A stretch of 64,000 bases of DNA from JAUQQI01 sp040289115 (GTDB lineage: Bacteria; Chloroflexota; Dehalococcoidia; JAUQQI01): positions 39,262 to 103,261 of the forward strand of contig PSKS01000005.1 of assembly GCA_040289115.1 (NCBI GenBank). The letters are read 5' to 3'. The position numbers were made by a program, and so were the translations under genes. Positions 52,999 through 61,475 of this stretch are shown here, piece after piece; within the stretch, counting starts at the first letter, position 1, and every line of letters starts with the position of its first letter. The notes below the pieces were generated by a model. It was given only the letters and a program-made list of their open reading frames with translations, had not been told where the DNA came from and made no database searches.

Positions 52999-53983
52999 CG
53001 GCCCAGCCCCAAAACTCAGGGTAACCTTCAAACTCAAGGGACCGGATGGCTCCGGCCGCATCCACAAGGCCGAGCTGCTGGCGATTGCCCTTGACCGTCC
53101 GGGTAACCAGGTGCCGTCCCGCCGGGTCCCAACCGAGGGGCTCGGTTGCCTCCCCAACGATCCCCAGGATCCTCTGCCGGCCGTCGGATCCGACCATCAG
53201 GCGGCCGTCGGCCAGCCTGGTCCGGCTGGGACCGGGCCCCCAGACGAGGGCCTCCCCGGGTTCTGGATTCAGCCGGCCCGAGGCCAGGTCGACCGTCAGC
53301 AGCCGTGTGGCCCCGGGGGCTGCCAGCCGAAGGGCCAGCGTTCGGCCGTCGGGAGCGATGGTAAAGTCCCGGGGGGTGCCCTCCGGCAGGGGAATGGGAA
53401 TATCCGCCAGCCTCACCTCGTTCGGGGGGCCGATGCTCACCCAGACCAGACGGCCGGTAAAGTCCCAGCCGACCGGGAAAGCGGCGGCCGCACCCTGGGC
53501 TGAAACTACCTCCCGCTCCCGGCCGATCAGGTCGATTTCCACTAGGCCGAATCGGCGGCCGGTATAGTCGGCGCGCCTTAAGATTACGGCCTGGCCATCG
53601 GGCCGCCAGCGGGGGGCCGAGTAGAGGTCGAGGTCCGCTCCCAGCCGCCGTCCACCCCCCGTCCGCAGGTCGAGGACCCACAGTTCCGCGCCGGTTTCTG
53701 GGCGGTTTCGGCCGGGCCAGACCAGGTAAGCCGCGGTGCGGCCGTCGGGGGCGACCGACCCGTTCAGCCCGTAGCCTCGGGGGTCCCGAATTTCCCCGAC
53801 CAGGCGGCGGCTTTGGAAGTCGGCCGCCGAGACCTCCCAGACCCGGGTCCGGTCTGGGAAGTACTCGGCGACCACCAGGGTTGGCCCCGCCGAGGCCGCC
53901 CCCGGAAGCCCTGCGGACGCCGCCAGGACCAGGCCGACGCTGAGCACAGCGGCGTAAAAGACTAGTCGAAATTTCTGGGTCAA
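52985..53983 (-). CDS. Secreted beta-propeller protein (TolB/PD40-like repeats)
   Basis: 332 residues. N-terminal signal peptide FYAAVLSVGLVLAASAGLPGAASA. The mature part is a series of WD/PD40-like blades: LNGSVAPDGRTAAYLVWPG, LYSAPRWRPDGQAVILRR, FTIAPDGRTLALRLA and LGWDPAGRHLVTRT. No catalytic residues recognised. It may scaffold or sense outside the membrane. First gene in a leftward group with the SLT protein, ComB and HAD. A minus-strand TATACT at 54031-54036 is a likely -10. Confidence 0.72.
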   Translation of the reverse strand: MTQKFRLVFYAAVLSVGLVLAASAGLPGAASAGPTLVVAEYFPDRTRVWEVSAADFQSRRLVGEIRDPRGYGLNGSVAPDGRTAAYLVWPGRNRPETGAELWVLDLRTGGGRRLGADLDLYSAPRWRPDGQAVILRRADYTGRRFGLVEIDLIGREREVVSAQGAAAAFPVGWDFTGRLVWVSIGPPNEVRLADIPIPLPEGTPRDFTIAPDGRTLALRLAAPGATRLLTVDLASGRLNPEPGEALVWGPGPSRTRLADGRLMVGSDGRQRILGIVGEATEPLGWDPAGRHLVTRTVKGNRQQLGLVDAAGAIRSLEFEGYPEFWGWAGGGS

Positions 53984-54075
53984 GGGCTTCCCAACCGCCC
54001 GGGGGATGGTGGGCGGCTACCAGCAGTTAGAGTATACACGGCCCGCCGGCCGGACGGTAGGACAGTAGTCCCAAA

Positions 54076-54106
54076 TTGGCATCGGTCCGGCCGGGGATGG
54101 TAACAT
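54076..54106 (+). promoter_or_regulatory. Candidate promoter and hairpin before the amidohydrolase gene
   Basis: TTGGCA (54076-54081) and TAACAT (54101-54106), spacer 19 bases. The -10 lies within a perfect inverted repeat GGGATG-gtaa-CATCCC (54094-54109), which could be an operator. Predicted start is about nine bases before the ATG. Confidence 0.35.
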
Positions 54107-54121
54107 CCCGGCGGATAACCT

Positions 54122-54979
54122 ATGATTGACGGCATTCCCCTCATCGACGCCCATATCCACGCCGCCAGGCTACCAACCGTTAAGGTCCGCTGGGAGCTTT
54201 GGGCTGACCTCTTCGGCGAGGGGGAGGCGGTCCGCCGGCTCTATAACGAGGACGGGACCGTCGACCCGGCCCGTTTTGACGCCTACCTAGCTACCGAGGG
54301 GGTGGACGTGGCCATTTTGCTGGCCGAGTACAGCCCTAGGGTCACTGGGATTCAGCCGGTGGAGGACCTCCTGCCCCTGCTCGAATACAACCCGAAAAGG
54401 TTTAAGTTTTTGGCCAACATAAACCCTTATGTACACTACCCGGTCAAGGCCGAGCTTAAAAGGCAGCTGGGCCTTGGGGCGGTGGGCCTTAAAATCCACC
54501 CGGTTCACGGGGGCTTTCCGCCCAACGACCGCCGCCTTTACCCCGCCTATGCCCTCTGCGAAGAGCTGGGGGTGCCGGTGGTCTTCCACTGCGGGACCAG
54601 TATCTTCCCCGGGGCCTCGAACCGCTACGCCGACCCGGCCTTAATCGAGGACGTTTTACGGGACTTTCCAGACCTTAAGGTGGCCTTGGCCCACGGGGGC
54701 CGGGGTTGGTGGTACGAAGCGGCGGCCTTTATGGCCCTGATGCGGGCGAATGTCTACATTGAGCTTTCGGGCCTTCCGCCCAAGAAGCTCCCCCAGTACT
54801 ACAAAGATTTCGACCTGGGCCGGCTGACCAACAAGTTTATCTTCGGGACCGACTGGCCCGGGGCGCCCGGCATCCGCCAGAACGCCGAGGCCATCGTAAA
54901 CTTGGGCTTCGACCGCCCGACCCTGGAGAAAATTTTCTTTAAAAACGCCCTGAGCTTCTACACCGGCCTAAGCCTTTAG
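54122..54979 (+). CDS. Amidohydrolase family (TIM-barrel, amidohydrolase 2)
   Basis: 285 residues. The metal-binding DAHIHA near the N-terminus, KIHPVHGGFPPND, VVFHCGT, VALAHGGRGWWYEAAAFM and FGTDWPGAPG give the metal His/Asp ligands of ACMSD-like decarboxylases and hydrolases. Terminal helices lack any signal peptide. It stands alone between two promoters, followed immediately by a rho-independent terminator. Substrate unknown; carboxyl or lactone chemistry on aromatic compounds is common in this group. Confidence 0.85.
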   Translation: MIDGIPLIDAHIHAARLPTVKVRWELWADLFGEGEAVRRLYNEDGTVDPARFDAYLATEGVDVAILLAEYSPRVTGIQPVEDLLPLLEYNPKRFKFLANINPYVHYPVKAELKRQLGLGAVGLKIHPVHGGFPPNDRRLYPAYALCEELGVPVVFHCGTSIFPGASNRYADPALIEDVLRDFPDLKVALAHGGRGWWYEAAAFMALMRANVYIELSGLPPKKLPQYYKDFDLGRLTNKFIFGTDWPGAPGIRQNAEAIVNLGFDRPTLEKIFFKNALSFYTGLSL

Positions 54980-55007
54980 GCCTCAGGCCGGGGGCCCAAG
55001 GCCTTTT
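54978..55007 (+). terminator. Rho-independent terminator of the amidohydrolase gene
   Basis: AGGCCT (54978-54983) pairs with AGGCCT (54999-55004). Inside, GGCC (54986-54989) pairs with GGCC (54993-54996) round a GGG loop, with a symmetrical ca/ca internal loop. T residues follow at 55004-55007. The stem begins in the TAG stop itself. Confidence 0.7.
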
Positions 55008-55070
55008 CCCCTACGGCAACAATACAAGGCACTGCTTGCTCGTGATATCCGGCGTAATGGTGCCGCGATT

Positions 55071-55100
55071 TTGACACCCTGCCCTGCCGTGCCCGATACT
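55071..55100 (+). promoter_or_regulatory. Promoter of metG
   Basis: TTGACA (55071-55076) and GATACT (55095-55100), 18 bases apart. RNA would start near 55107, about nine bases before the ATG at 55116. No Shine-Dalgarno lies in that leader. Confidence 0.6.
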
Positions 55101-55115
55101 TTTATTTGAGCACCA

Positions 55116-56645
55116 ATGGGCAAGTTTTTCGTTACTACCCCAATCTATTACGTTAATGACGTGCCCCACATCGGCCACGCCTACACCACCGTCGCGGCCG
55201 ATGTTTTAGCCCGCTTCCACCGCTGGCTGGGGGATGACGTCTTCTTCCTGACGGGCACCGATGAGCACGGGGTTAACATCTACCAGGTGGCCTCGGCCCA
55301 GGGGGTCGACCCCAAGGAGTGGGTGGACCGGGTCGCCGCCGAGTTTAAGCGGGCCTGGGCCGACCTGCTCATAAGCAACGATTACTTTATTCGGACCACC
55401 GACCCCCGCCACGAGGCCGGGGTTCGGGCCTTTATGGAGAAGCTTTACGCCAGCGGCGATGTTTATCGGGGCCGTTACGAGGGCAAATACTGCGTTAACT
55501 GCGAGCGCTTTTACTCCGAAGACGAGCTTACCGACGGCCTCTGCCCCATCCACCTGCGGCCGCCGGTCTGGTACGCTGAAGATAACTACTTCTTCAGGCT
55601 CTCCAAATACTCCGGCCGGCTCATTGCCGCCATCGAAAACCCCGACGACCCTAATCACTATGAGGTCGAGCCCCCGGCCCGGCGCAACGAGGTGCTGGGG
55701 AAGGTTCGGGCGGGTCTCTTAGACATAAGTATCTCGCGGGCAATCCCCTGGGGCATCCCCCTGCCCTTCGACCCGGACCAGACGGTCTACGTCTGGGTTG
55801 ACGCCCTTCTCAACTACATTACGGCCATCGGCTTCCATGACGACCCCGAGACTTTCGCCCGCTACTGGCCGGCTGAGCTGCACCTGATGGCCAAGGACAT
55901 CGTTTGGTTCCACGCCGTCATCTGGCCGGCCCTGCTCATGGCGGTGGGCCTGAGGCCACCCCGGCGGGTCTTTGCCCACGGCTTCTTCACCGTTAACGGT
56001 CAAAAGATGAGCAAGTCTTTGGGCAACGTTATCCGACCCCAAGACCTGGTCGCCCGGTTTGGGGTGGACGCAACCCGCTGGCTGCTGGTAAGCCAGTTCC
56101 CCTTCGGCCAGGACGGGGACATCTCCGAGGGTCTGATGGTCCAGCGCTACAATGCCGAGCTGGCCAATGACCTGGGGAACCTGGTCAACCGAACCCTGGC
56201 CATGATTAACCGCTACTGCGAAGGGGTTGTACCCGAGCCAGGGCCGGAGGAGGGCCCGGATGCCGAGCTGAAGGCGGCCGCGGCCGAGGCCGGGCAGGCC
56301 CTGCAGACGGCCCTGCTCAGGCTGGATTTTTCGGGGGCGGTGGGGGCTATCAACGCCTTGGCGGCCCGGACCAACCGCTACATCGAGGAGACGGCGCCCT
56401 GGAACCTCGCCCGGACGGACCGCCGTCGGCTGGGAACCGTCCTTTACAACCAGGCCGAGGTGCTCCGGATTGTGGCCCACCTGATTTCGCCCTTTATGCC
56501 CCAGGCCGCCCAAACCATCTGCCGCTACATCGGCTGTGAGCTGGACCTTTCCCGGCCGCCGGCCGAGGTGGTCCGCTGGGGCCACCTGCCGGCCCGGGTG
56601 CGGGTGGAGGCGAGCCCCAAGCCCCTCTTTCCCCGAATCACTTAA
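55116..56645 (+). CDS. metG: Methionyl-tRNA synthetase
   Basis: 509 residues. Class I signature VTTPIYYVNDVPHIGHAYTTVAADV with HIGH, and KMSKSLGNVI near residue 297. The connective domain has a zinc site in YCVNCERFYSEDELTDGLCPIHLRPP (three Cys and one His), like the Thermus-type enzyme. The anticodon-binding helical domain ends the protein; the optional C-terminal tRNA-binding OB domain is absent. Single essential copy in view. Confidence 0.96.
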   Translation: MGKFFVTTPIYYVNDVPHIGHAYTTVAADVLARFHRWLGDDVFFLTGTDEHGVNIYQVASAQGVDPKEWVDRVAAEFKRAWADLLISNDYFIRTTDPRHEAGVRAFMEKLYASGDVYRGRYEGKYCVNCERFYSEDELTDGLCPIHLRPPVWYAEDNYFFRLSKYSGRLIAAIENPDDPNHYEVEPPARRNEVLGKVRAGLLDISISRAIPWGIPLPFDPDQTVYVWVDALLNYITAIGFHDDPETFARYWPAELHLMAKDIVWFHAVIWPALLMAVGLRPPRRVFAHGFFTVNGQKMSKSLGNVIRPQDLVARFGVDATRWLLVSQFPFGQDGDISEGLMVQRYNAELANDLGNLVNRTLAMINRYCEGVVPEPGPEEGPDAELKAAAAEAGQALQTALLRLDFSGAVGAINALAARTNRYIEETAPWNLARTDRRRLGTVLYNQAEVLRIVAHLISPFMPQAAQTICRYIGCELDLSRPPAEVVRWGHLPARVRVEASPKPLFPRIT

Positions 56646-56670
56646 AACCACCCAAGCTAAGGAGGGCAAA

Positions 56671-57159
56671 GTGGCAACCCTTCAGGTCGGGCAGACGGCA
56701 CCGGATTTCAGCCTGCCGACCCTGGACGGAAAGGTGGTCCGGCTGAAGGACCTTCTTGGGAGCGGCCCGGTGGTCCTGGTGTTCTGGAAGGCCGGCTGTC
56801 TCGCCTGCGACCTAGCCTTTCCGTACCTGAGGCGGCTGGCCGAACTGGCGCCCGAGCTGCCCATAATCGCCGTCGGGCAAGAGACGGCCGATTCGGCCCG
56901 GGTCTACGTGGAGCGCCAGGGCCTCCAGCTTCCGGTGGTCCTGGACGGGCTGGACTACGCCGTGTCCCAACTTTACGACCCGACCTACACCCCGACCATC
57001 TTCCTGATCGGCCCTGACGGCAAGGTCACCTTTAAAGCTGAGGGCTTTTCTAAGGCCGACCTCAACGCCTTAGCGGCCCGGGTCGGGGAGCTTATCGGCC
57101 GACCGATGCCTGAGGTGGCCCCCGCCGAGGACGGGGTTCCGGCCTTCCGTCCAGGCTGA
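56671..57159 (+). CDS. Thioredoxin-fold redoxin (TlpA/AhpC-TSA type)
   Basis: 162 residues from GTG 56671, with AAGGAGGG just upstream. MATLQVGQTAPDFSLPTLDGKVVRLKDLLGSG, then VVLVFWKAGCLACDLAFPYLRRL with CxxC active site (Cys-Leu-Ala-Cys), VLDGLDYAVSQLYDPTYTPTIFLIGPDGKV with the cis-proline. No signal peptide, so cytosolic peroxiredoxin or thiol reductase. Twenty-five bases after metG, probably the same transcript. Confidence 0.87.
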   Translation: MATLQVGQTAPDFSLPTLDGKVVRLKDLLGSGPVVLVFWKAGCLACDLAFPYLRRLAELAPELPIIAVGQETADSARVYVERQGLQLPVVLDGLDYAVSQLYDPTYTPTIFLIGPDGKVTFKAEGFSKADLNALAARVGELIGRPMPEVAPAEDGVPAFRPG

Positions 57160-57203
57160 ATTTCCCGGCATCGGACCCAGGTCAGGGTCCGGGAGAACTA
57201 GGG

Positions 57204-57758
57204 TTGGCCGCAAAAGGTCGACGTTCCCACCAGGCCAAGGTAACCACCCGCACCGGCGACGACGGGTACACGGGCCTGCTCGGGCCGGCGCGGGTGCCCA
57301 AATACCATCCCCAGCCCGAGACGTACGGGACGGTGGACGAGGCCAGCTCGGCCCTGGGCCTGGCCCGGGCCCTGAGCCGGGACCCGCAGGCTCGGGAGGT
57401 TGCCCGCCGGGTCCAAGAGGACTTCTACGTTATGATGGCCGAGCTTGCGGCCACGCCCGAGACCCGGGAGCGGCTTCCCCGCCGAATAACGGCCGAGGAC
57501 GTAGTTAGGATTGAGGGCTGGATTGATGAGCTGAAGGGCCGGGTGGAGGTCGGGCCAAAGTTTATCATCCCGGGCGACTCGGTTTCCGGGGCCGCCTTTG
57601 ACCTGGCCCGCACCATAATTCGCCGGGCCGAGCGGCTGGTCGCCCGGCTCGTCCACGACGGAACCGTGACCAACCCCGAGATTCTGAAATATTTAAACCG
57701 AGCCTCGGACCTGGCCTTTGTCATCGCCCGGCTGGAGGATGCCATTGCAAACGGGTAG
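57204..57758 (+). CDS. Cob(I)alamin adenosyltransferase, PduO type
   Basis: 184 residues, TTG start. Five-helix ATP:corrinoid adenosyltransferase: TTRTGDDGYTGLLGPARVPKYHPQPETYGTVDEASSALGLARA (ATP site and corrinoid helix) at residues 14-56 and C-terminal IIRRAERLVARLVH with YLNRASDLAFVIARLED. Makes adenosylcobalamin for B12-dependent enzymes; no such enzyme lies in the window. Its end overlaps the yggS start region. Confidence 0.9.
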   Translation: MAAKGRRSHQAKVTTRTGDDGYTGLLGPARVPKYHPQPETYGTVDEASSALGLARALSRDPQAREVARRVQEDFYVMMAELAATPETRERLPRRITAEDVVRIEGWIDELKGRVEVGPKFIIPGDSVSGAAFDLARTIIRRAERLVARLVHDGTVTNPEILKYLNRASDLAFVIARLEDAIANG

Positions 57759-58473
57759 CGCCCCCCGAAAGCTCATTCCGGCCGGGACGGTTGCCGAAAA
57801 CGTGGCGGCCGTTCGGGCCCGGATTGAGGCAGCAGCCCGGCGAGCCGGCCGCCCACCGGAGGGGGTGCGGGTTGTCGCCGTCAGCAAAGGTTTTGGTCCG
57901 GAAAAGATTGCCGAGGCGGTGGCCGCCGGAATAACCGATATCGGGGAGAACCGGCTACAGGAGGCATTGCCCAAGGTCGCTTGGCTGAAAGAGCGGGGGA
58001 TAAAGGTCACTTGGCACTTCGTCGGCCATCTGCAGACCAACAAGGTCAAGGGGGTTCTGGCCCATTTTGATCTCATCCACTCGGTGGACTCGGTCCGGCT
58101 CGCCCAGGAGATTTCCCGGCGGGCGAGCCGGCCGGTACCGGTACTCTTGCAGGTTAACGTGGCGGCCGAGTTGGCCAAGGGCGGCTTTATTTTAGAACCG
58201 GTTCTGCCTGACCGGGAGCTTTTCTGGGCGGCCTGGGAAGTTATCCGGCGGCTGCCAAACCTGGATATTCGGGGCCTTATGACCATCGCCCCCCAGGTGG
58301 ACGACCCGGAAAAGGTGCGGCCGGTCTTCCGGAGGCTCCGGGAGCTGGCCGAAAGGCTGGGCCTGCCGGAGCTTTCCATGGGCATGACAGAAGATTACGA
58401 GGTGGCGGTGGAAGAGGGGGCCACCATGGTCCGGCTGGGCCGGGCGGTTTTTGGGGAGCGGCCGGCGCGATGA
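57739..58473 (+). CDS. yggS: YggS/PLPBP family pyridoxal-phosphate homeostasis protein
   Basis: 244 residues. TIM-barrel PLP protein without known catalysis; buffers PLP and affects amino-acid pools. VRVVAVSKGFGPEKIAEAV with the PLP lysine, ITDIGENRLQEALPK, WHFVGHLQTNKVK, VLLQVNVAAELAKGGF, LMTIAPQ, and LSMGMTEDYEVAVEEGATMVRLGRAVFG. ATG 57739 lies right against GGAGG, so TTG 57745, better spaced, may be the true start. It opens the classical yggS-proC-yggT cluster. Confidence 0.92.
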   Translation: MPLQTGSAPRKLIPAGTVAENVAAVRARIEAAARRAGRPPEGVRVVAVSKGFGPEKIAEAVAAGITDIGENRLQEALPKVAWLKERGIKVTWHFVGHLQTNKVKGVLAHFDLIHSVDSVRLAQEISRRASRPVPVLLQVNVAAELAKGGFILEPVLPDRELFWAAWEVIRRLPNLDIRGLMTIAPQVDDPEKVRPVFRRLRELAERLGLPELSMGMTEDYEVAVEEGATMVRLGRAVFGERPAR

Positions 58474-59270
58474 AGTTGGGCATTGTTGGGGGCGGGGTGA
58501 TGGGCGAGGCCTTTATCGTGGGCCTCACCGCCCGTCAGATTGTGGCCCCATCCCAGGTCACCGTAAGCGACATCCGCCAGGAGCGGCTCCGGGAGCTGGC
58601 TGACCGATATGGGGTTGGGGTTACGGCCAGCAACGCTGAGTGCGTCCGGGGCCGGGATGTGGTGATTTTGGCCGTAAAACCCCAGTCCCTGCCCGAGGTC
58701 TACGCCGACCTGCGGGGCCGCCTGGACCCGGGCCAGCTGGTGATATCCATCGTGGCCGGCGCCCGGCTCGCCCAGCTCAGCCTGGGCCTCCACCACGAGC
58801 CCATCGTTCGGGTAATGTCGAATCTGCCGGCCCAGATCGGGGAGGGGATCAGCGTCTGGACGGCTGCCCCGGCGGTTTCGGCCCAACAGCGGGAGCTGAC
58901 CTGCCGGATTCTGGGCGCCCTCGGCCGGGAGATTTGGGTGCCGGACGAGCTTTACATTGACATGGCTACGGCCGTAAGCGGCAGCGGGCCGGCCTACGTC
59001 TTTCTTTTTATGGAGGCGATGGTGGACGGGGCCGTCCACATCGGCCTGCCCCGGGAAGTCGCCCGGGAGCTGGTCATTCAGTCCTTCGTTGGGGCGGCCC
59101 TTTTTGCCCGCCAGAGCGGCCGGCACCTGGCCGAACTGAAGAATATGGTGACTTCACCCGGAGGAACCACCACTGAAGGCCTTTTAATGATGGAGGACGC
59201 AGCCATACGGGCAGCTATCATCCGGGGAATCGCCGCCGCCTACGAGAAATCCCAAAAGCTGGGGCGGTAA
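58470..59270 (+). CDS. proC: Pyrroline-5-carboxylate reductase
   Basis: 266 residues. NAD(P) motif MKLGIVGGGVMGEAFIVGL, then DVVILAVKPQSLPEV, ISIVAGARLAQL, IVRVMSNLPAQIGEGISVW, and the C-terminal dimer signature ATAVSGSGPAYVFLFMEAMVDGAVHIGLPR and KNMVTSPGGTTTEGLLMM. Final step of proline biosynthesis. ATGA overlap with yggS. Confidence 0.95.
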   Translation: MKLGIVGGGVMGEAFIVGLTARQIVAPSQVTVSDIRQERLRELADRYGVGVTASNAECVRGRDVVILAVKPQSLPEVYADLRGRLDPGQLVISIVAGARLAQLSLGLHHEPIVRVMSNLPAQIGEGISVWTAAPAVSAQQRELTCRILGALGREIWVPDELYIDMATAVSGSGPAYVFLFMEAMVDGAVHIGLPREVARELVIQSFVGAALFARQSGRHLAELKNMVTSPGGTTTEGLLMMEDAAIRAAIIRGIAAAYEKSQKLGR

Positions 59271-59537
59271 ATGTCTTTTCAGGAGCTGCTAATAACCTTT
59301 GTTGCCTATCTGTTTCAACTGTTGAGTGCGGCCATCTTCATCCGGGCCCTGCTCTCCTGGTTTCCCATCAGCCGGGACAATCCCCTGGTGATGTTTTTAG
59401 ACCGGGTAACCGAGCCCATTCTGGCGCCCCTTCGGCGGGTGATTCCGCCCATCGGCGGGGTAATGGACATAACCCCGATTGTGGCCATTTTGCTTTTGCA
59501 GTTCCTATCGCAGATCCTGTTCGATGCCCTCCGTTAG
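59271..59537 (+). CDS. yggT: YggT family membrane protein
   Basis: 88 residues with two membrane helices (LLITFVAYLFQLLSAAIFIRALLSWF and ITPIVAILLLQFLSQILF) linked by SRDNPLVMFLDRVTEPILAPLRRVIPPIGGVMD, the YggT/CcB3 signature. Starts directly after the proC stop. The conserved yggS-proC-yggT order is typical of many bacteria and is linked to cell-envelope or division genes elsewhere. Confidence 0.92.
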   Translation: MSFQELLITFVAYLFQLLSAAIFIRALLSWFPISRDNPLVMFLDRVTEPILAPLRRVIPPIGGVMDITPIVAILLLQFLSQILFDALR

Positions 59538-60658
59538 GCCCCTTCGGACCTGACATAGACCCGGGCCACCCGGGGCGTGAGCCGGGTAAGAAGCTCGTAA
59601 GGGATCGTTTCGGCCAGTTCGGCGAGCTCCTCCAGACGGACCTCTTCATCGCCCTGGCGACCCACCAGCACCACCTCGTCTCCTACCCCGACTTCCGGCA
59701 GGCCGCTTACGTCCACGGTGAGCAGGTCCATGGAAACCCGGCCCACCAACGGGCAGCGTCGGCCCCGAATAAGGACAAAGCCCCGGTTAGAGAGGTGGCG
59801 GGGGTAGCCGTCGCCGTAGCCGCAGGCCACCAGGGCCACCCGAGTCGGCCGGGACGCCACCCAGGTGTGGCCGTAGCCTACGCCTTCGCCCGGGCCGACC
59901 TCATGGACCCGGACGACCCGGCTTTTGAGGGTAAGGGCCGGCTGGAGGGAAACGGCCTGGCCGACGTGCTTTGAGGGGTAATAGCCGTAGATTCCGAGGC
60001 CAGCCCGCACCAGGTCCAGCCGAAGTTCCGGCAGGTCCAGGGCCGCGGCGGTGTTGGCCGCATGCCGGAGGGGGACCTGAGGAAGGCCGACCATAACCTG
60101 CTGAAGGAGGGCAAGCTGCCGGTAAGCGAAGCTTTTATCGGCCTCATCGGCCGTGGCCAGGTGGGTCCAGATGCCTTCTAGCCTCAGTTGCGGGTAGCGG
60201 TTAAGGCACCGGGTAAAGGGTTCGACTTCAGCCGGGGAGATACCGTAGCGGTGGAGGCCGGTGTCGACCTTTACGTGGACGGCCACCGGCCTTGATCCGG
60301 CCGCCTGGGCGAGGGCCTCGGCCAGCTCAAGGCCGCAGACGGTCGGGGTAAGCCGGGCCCGCACGACCTCGGGGGCAAGGGAGGGTAAGGTGGGACCGAG
60401 GATAAGGATTGGGGCGGCGATTCCCTGGGCCCTCAACATCAGGCCCTCTTCGGGCCGGGCAACGCACAGACCCGCCGCCCCATTCTCCAGGGCGGTTCGG
60501 GCTACAGGCACAGCCCCGAGGCCATAGCCGTCGGCCTTCACCACCGCAAAGAGGCGGGCAGGATTGACCAGGCGGGCGAGGTTGCGGGTGTTAGCGGCGA
60601 CGGCGTCGAGGTTAACTTCGGCCCAGACCAGGCGCCGGCTCAGGGGACTAGGGTCCAC
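59534..60658 (-). CDS. alr: Alanine racemase
   Basis: 374 residues. PLP TIM-barrel: VWAEVNLDAVAANTRNLARLV, PLP lysine in FAVVKADGYGLGAVPVA near residue 41, VHVKVDTGLHRYGI, WTHLATADEADKS and HAANTAAALDLPELRLDLVRAGLGIYGYYP. The second domain provides the catalytic tyrosine in GVGYGHTWVA and VGRVSMDLLTVDV. It supplies D-alanine for peptidoglycan made by the PBP1A in this window. It overlaps the end of yggT by 4 bases and the next gene upstream by 19. Confidence 0.95.
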   Translation of the reverse strand: MDPSPLSRRLVWAEVNLDAVAANTRNLARLVNPARLFAVVKADGYGLGAVPVARTALENGAAGLCVARPEEGLMLRAQGIAAPILILGPTLPSLAPEVVRARLTPTVCGLELAEALAQAAGSRPVAVHVKVDTGLHRYGISPAEVEPFTRCLNRYPQLRLEGIWTHLATADEADKSFAYRQLALLQQVMVGLPQVPLRHAANTAAALDLPELRLDLVRAGLGIYGYYPSKHVGQAVSLQPALTLKSRVVRVHEVGPGEGVGYGHTWVASRPTRVALVACGYGDGYPRHLSNRGFVLIRGRRCPLVGRVSMDLLTVDVSGLPEVGVGDEVVLVGRQGDEEVRLEELAELAETIPYELLTRLTPRVARVYVRSEGA

Positions 60659-61125
60659 TCCACCGGGAGCTGGTAGCGCAGCACCCGCCGAACCGAGCCG
60701 TCTTCGTCCCGGACCCGGACCCGGCCGACCCGGCGGATTTCGGCGTAGGTATTCTGAATTTGGACGATCCGGCGGGCGCTTAAGTTAAAGAGGACAACCC
60801 CGGCCCGGGTCGGCCTGAGGCTAGCCTCCCGGGTCACCTCATCGACGACCCGAAAGACGGGTTGCTCCCGGGGGGAACTGCGGGCCAGGGCCTCGTGGAT
60901 CTGGCGGTAGTTGCTTGGGGTATTATGTTCATCGAAGACGGCCAGGCCGGCCTCGACGTATTCCCGAAGCCAAGGGTAGTACTCGCCGGCGAAGGCCAGG
61001 AACTGCCGGAGGTTACGGGGGTTTCGAGAGCATGCCGCCACCAGGGCGGGGAGGGCATCGCAGGGCGCGACAAAGCTTACAGTGCCATCTGAATCTACTA
61101 CGGTGAAGCGCATGACGTCGTTCAT
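60640..61125 (-). CDS. Unrecognised soluble protein upstream of alr
   Basis: 161 residues, family not recognised. It is mixed alpha/beta with no signal peptide: MRFTVVDSDGTVSFVAPC at the N-terminus, a helix-rich middle with LRQFLAFAGEYYPWLREYVEAGLAVFDEHN, then TREASLRPTRAGVVLFNLSARRIVQIQNTYAEIRRVGRVRV and a final WTLVP. The 3-prime end overlaps the alr start, so translational coupling is likely. Confidence 0.65.
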   Translation of the reverse strand: MNDVMRFTVVDSDGTVSFVAPCDALPALVAACSRNPRNLRQFLAFAGEYYPWLREYVEAGLAVFDEHNTPSNYRQIHEALARSSPREQPVFRVVDEVTREASLRPTRAGVVLFNLSARRIVQIQNTYAEIRRVGRVRVRDEDGSVRRVLRYQLPVEWTLVP

Positions 61126-61205
61126 GTCCGGCCGATTTCAGTCTACCAGCCGTTAATAACCGGTGTCAAAGGCGAAGGGGCACCGGGATTGGGACGCAGG
61201 GATTG

Positions 61206-61282
61206 TGGCGCGCCCGGAGGGATTCGAACCCCCGACCCTCTGGTCCGAAGCCAGATGCTCTAGTCCGCTGAGCTACGGGCGC
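61206..61282 (-). tRNA. tRNA-Arg (anticodon TCG)
   Basis: 77 nt including an encoded CCA. Acceptor GCGCCCG pairs with CGGGCGC; D-arm GCTCAGCGGACTAGAGC; anticodon stem tctgg/ccaga with loop CTTCGGA, anticodon TCG reading CGA; T-arm GGGGGTTCGAATCCC; discriminator G then CCA. Confidence 0.93.
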
Positions 61283-61292
61283 AGGGGAGCGG

Positions 61293-61365
61293 GGTGGGTG
61301 ATGGGATTCGAACCCACAGCCTCCTGAGCCACAGTCAGGCGCTCTGCCGTTGAGCTACACCCACC
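61293..61365 (-). tRNA. tRNA-His (anticodon GTG)
   Basis: Acceptor GTGGGTG with the extra 5-prime G(-1) opposite C73, as expected for tRNA-His. Anticodon stem cctga/tcagg, loop CTGTGGC, anticodon GTG. T-arm GTGGGTTCGAATCCCAT. No CCA follows. Ten bases upstream of tRNA-Arg and probably co-transcribed with it. Confidence 0.93.
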
Positions 61366-61393
61366 GTCGGTCCAATGGGGCACGCCCTAAAAG

Positions 61394-61422
61394 ATTATAC
61401 CGAGAAGCCACGCGGGCTACAA
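61394..61422 (-). promoter_or_regulatory. Promoter of the tRNA-His/tRNA-Arg pair
   Basis: On the minus strand TTGTAG (61417-61422) and TATAAT (61394-61399), 17 bases apart. Predicted start about 23 bases before tRNA-His. It points away from the rightward promoter at 61441-61469. Confidence 0.6.
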
Positions 61423-61440
61423 CAGCTTAGATACACCCCC

Positions 61441-61469
61441 TTGACAGGATCTTTATCGCATTATATAAT
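61441..61469 (+). promoter_or_regulatory. Perfect-consensus sigma70 promoter of the surface-protein cluster
   Basis: TTGACA (61441-61446), 17-base spacer, TATAAT (61464-61469). This is the only exact consensus promoter I found in the window. Transcription should start near 61476, giving a leader of about 128 bases before the regulator gene. Confidence 0.85.
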
Positions 61470-61475
61470 CTCGCA

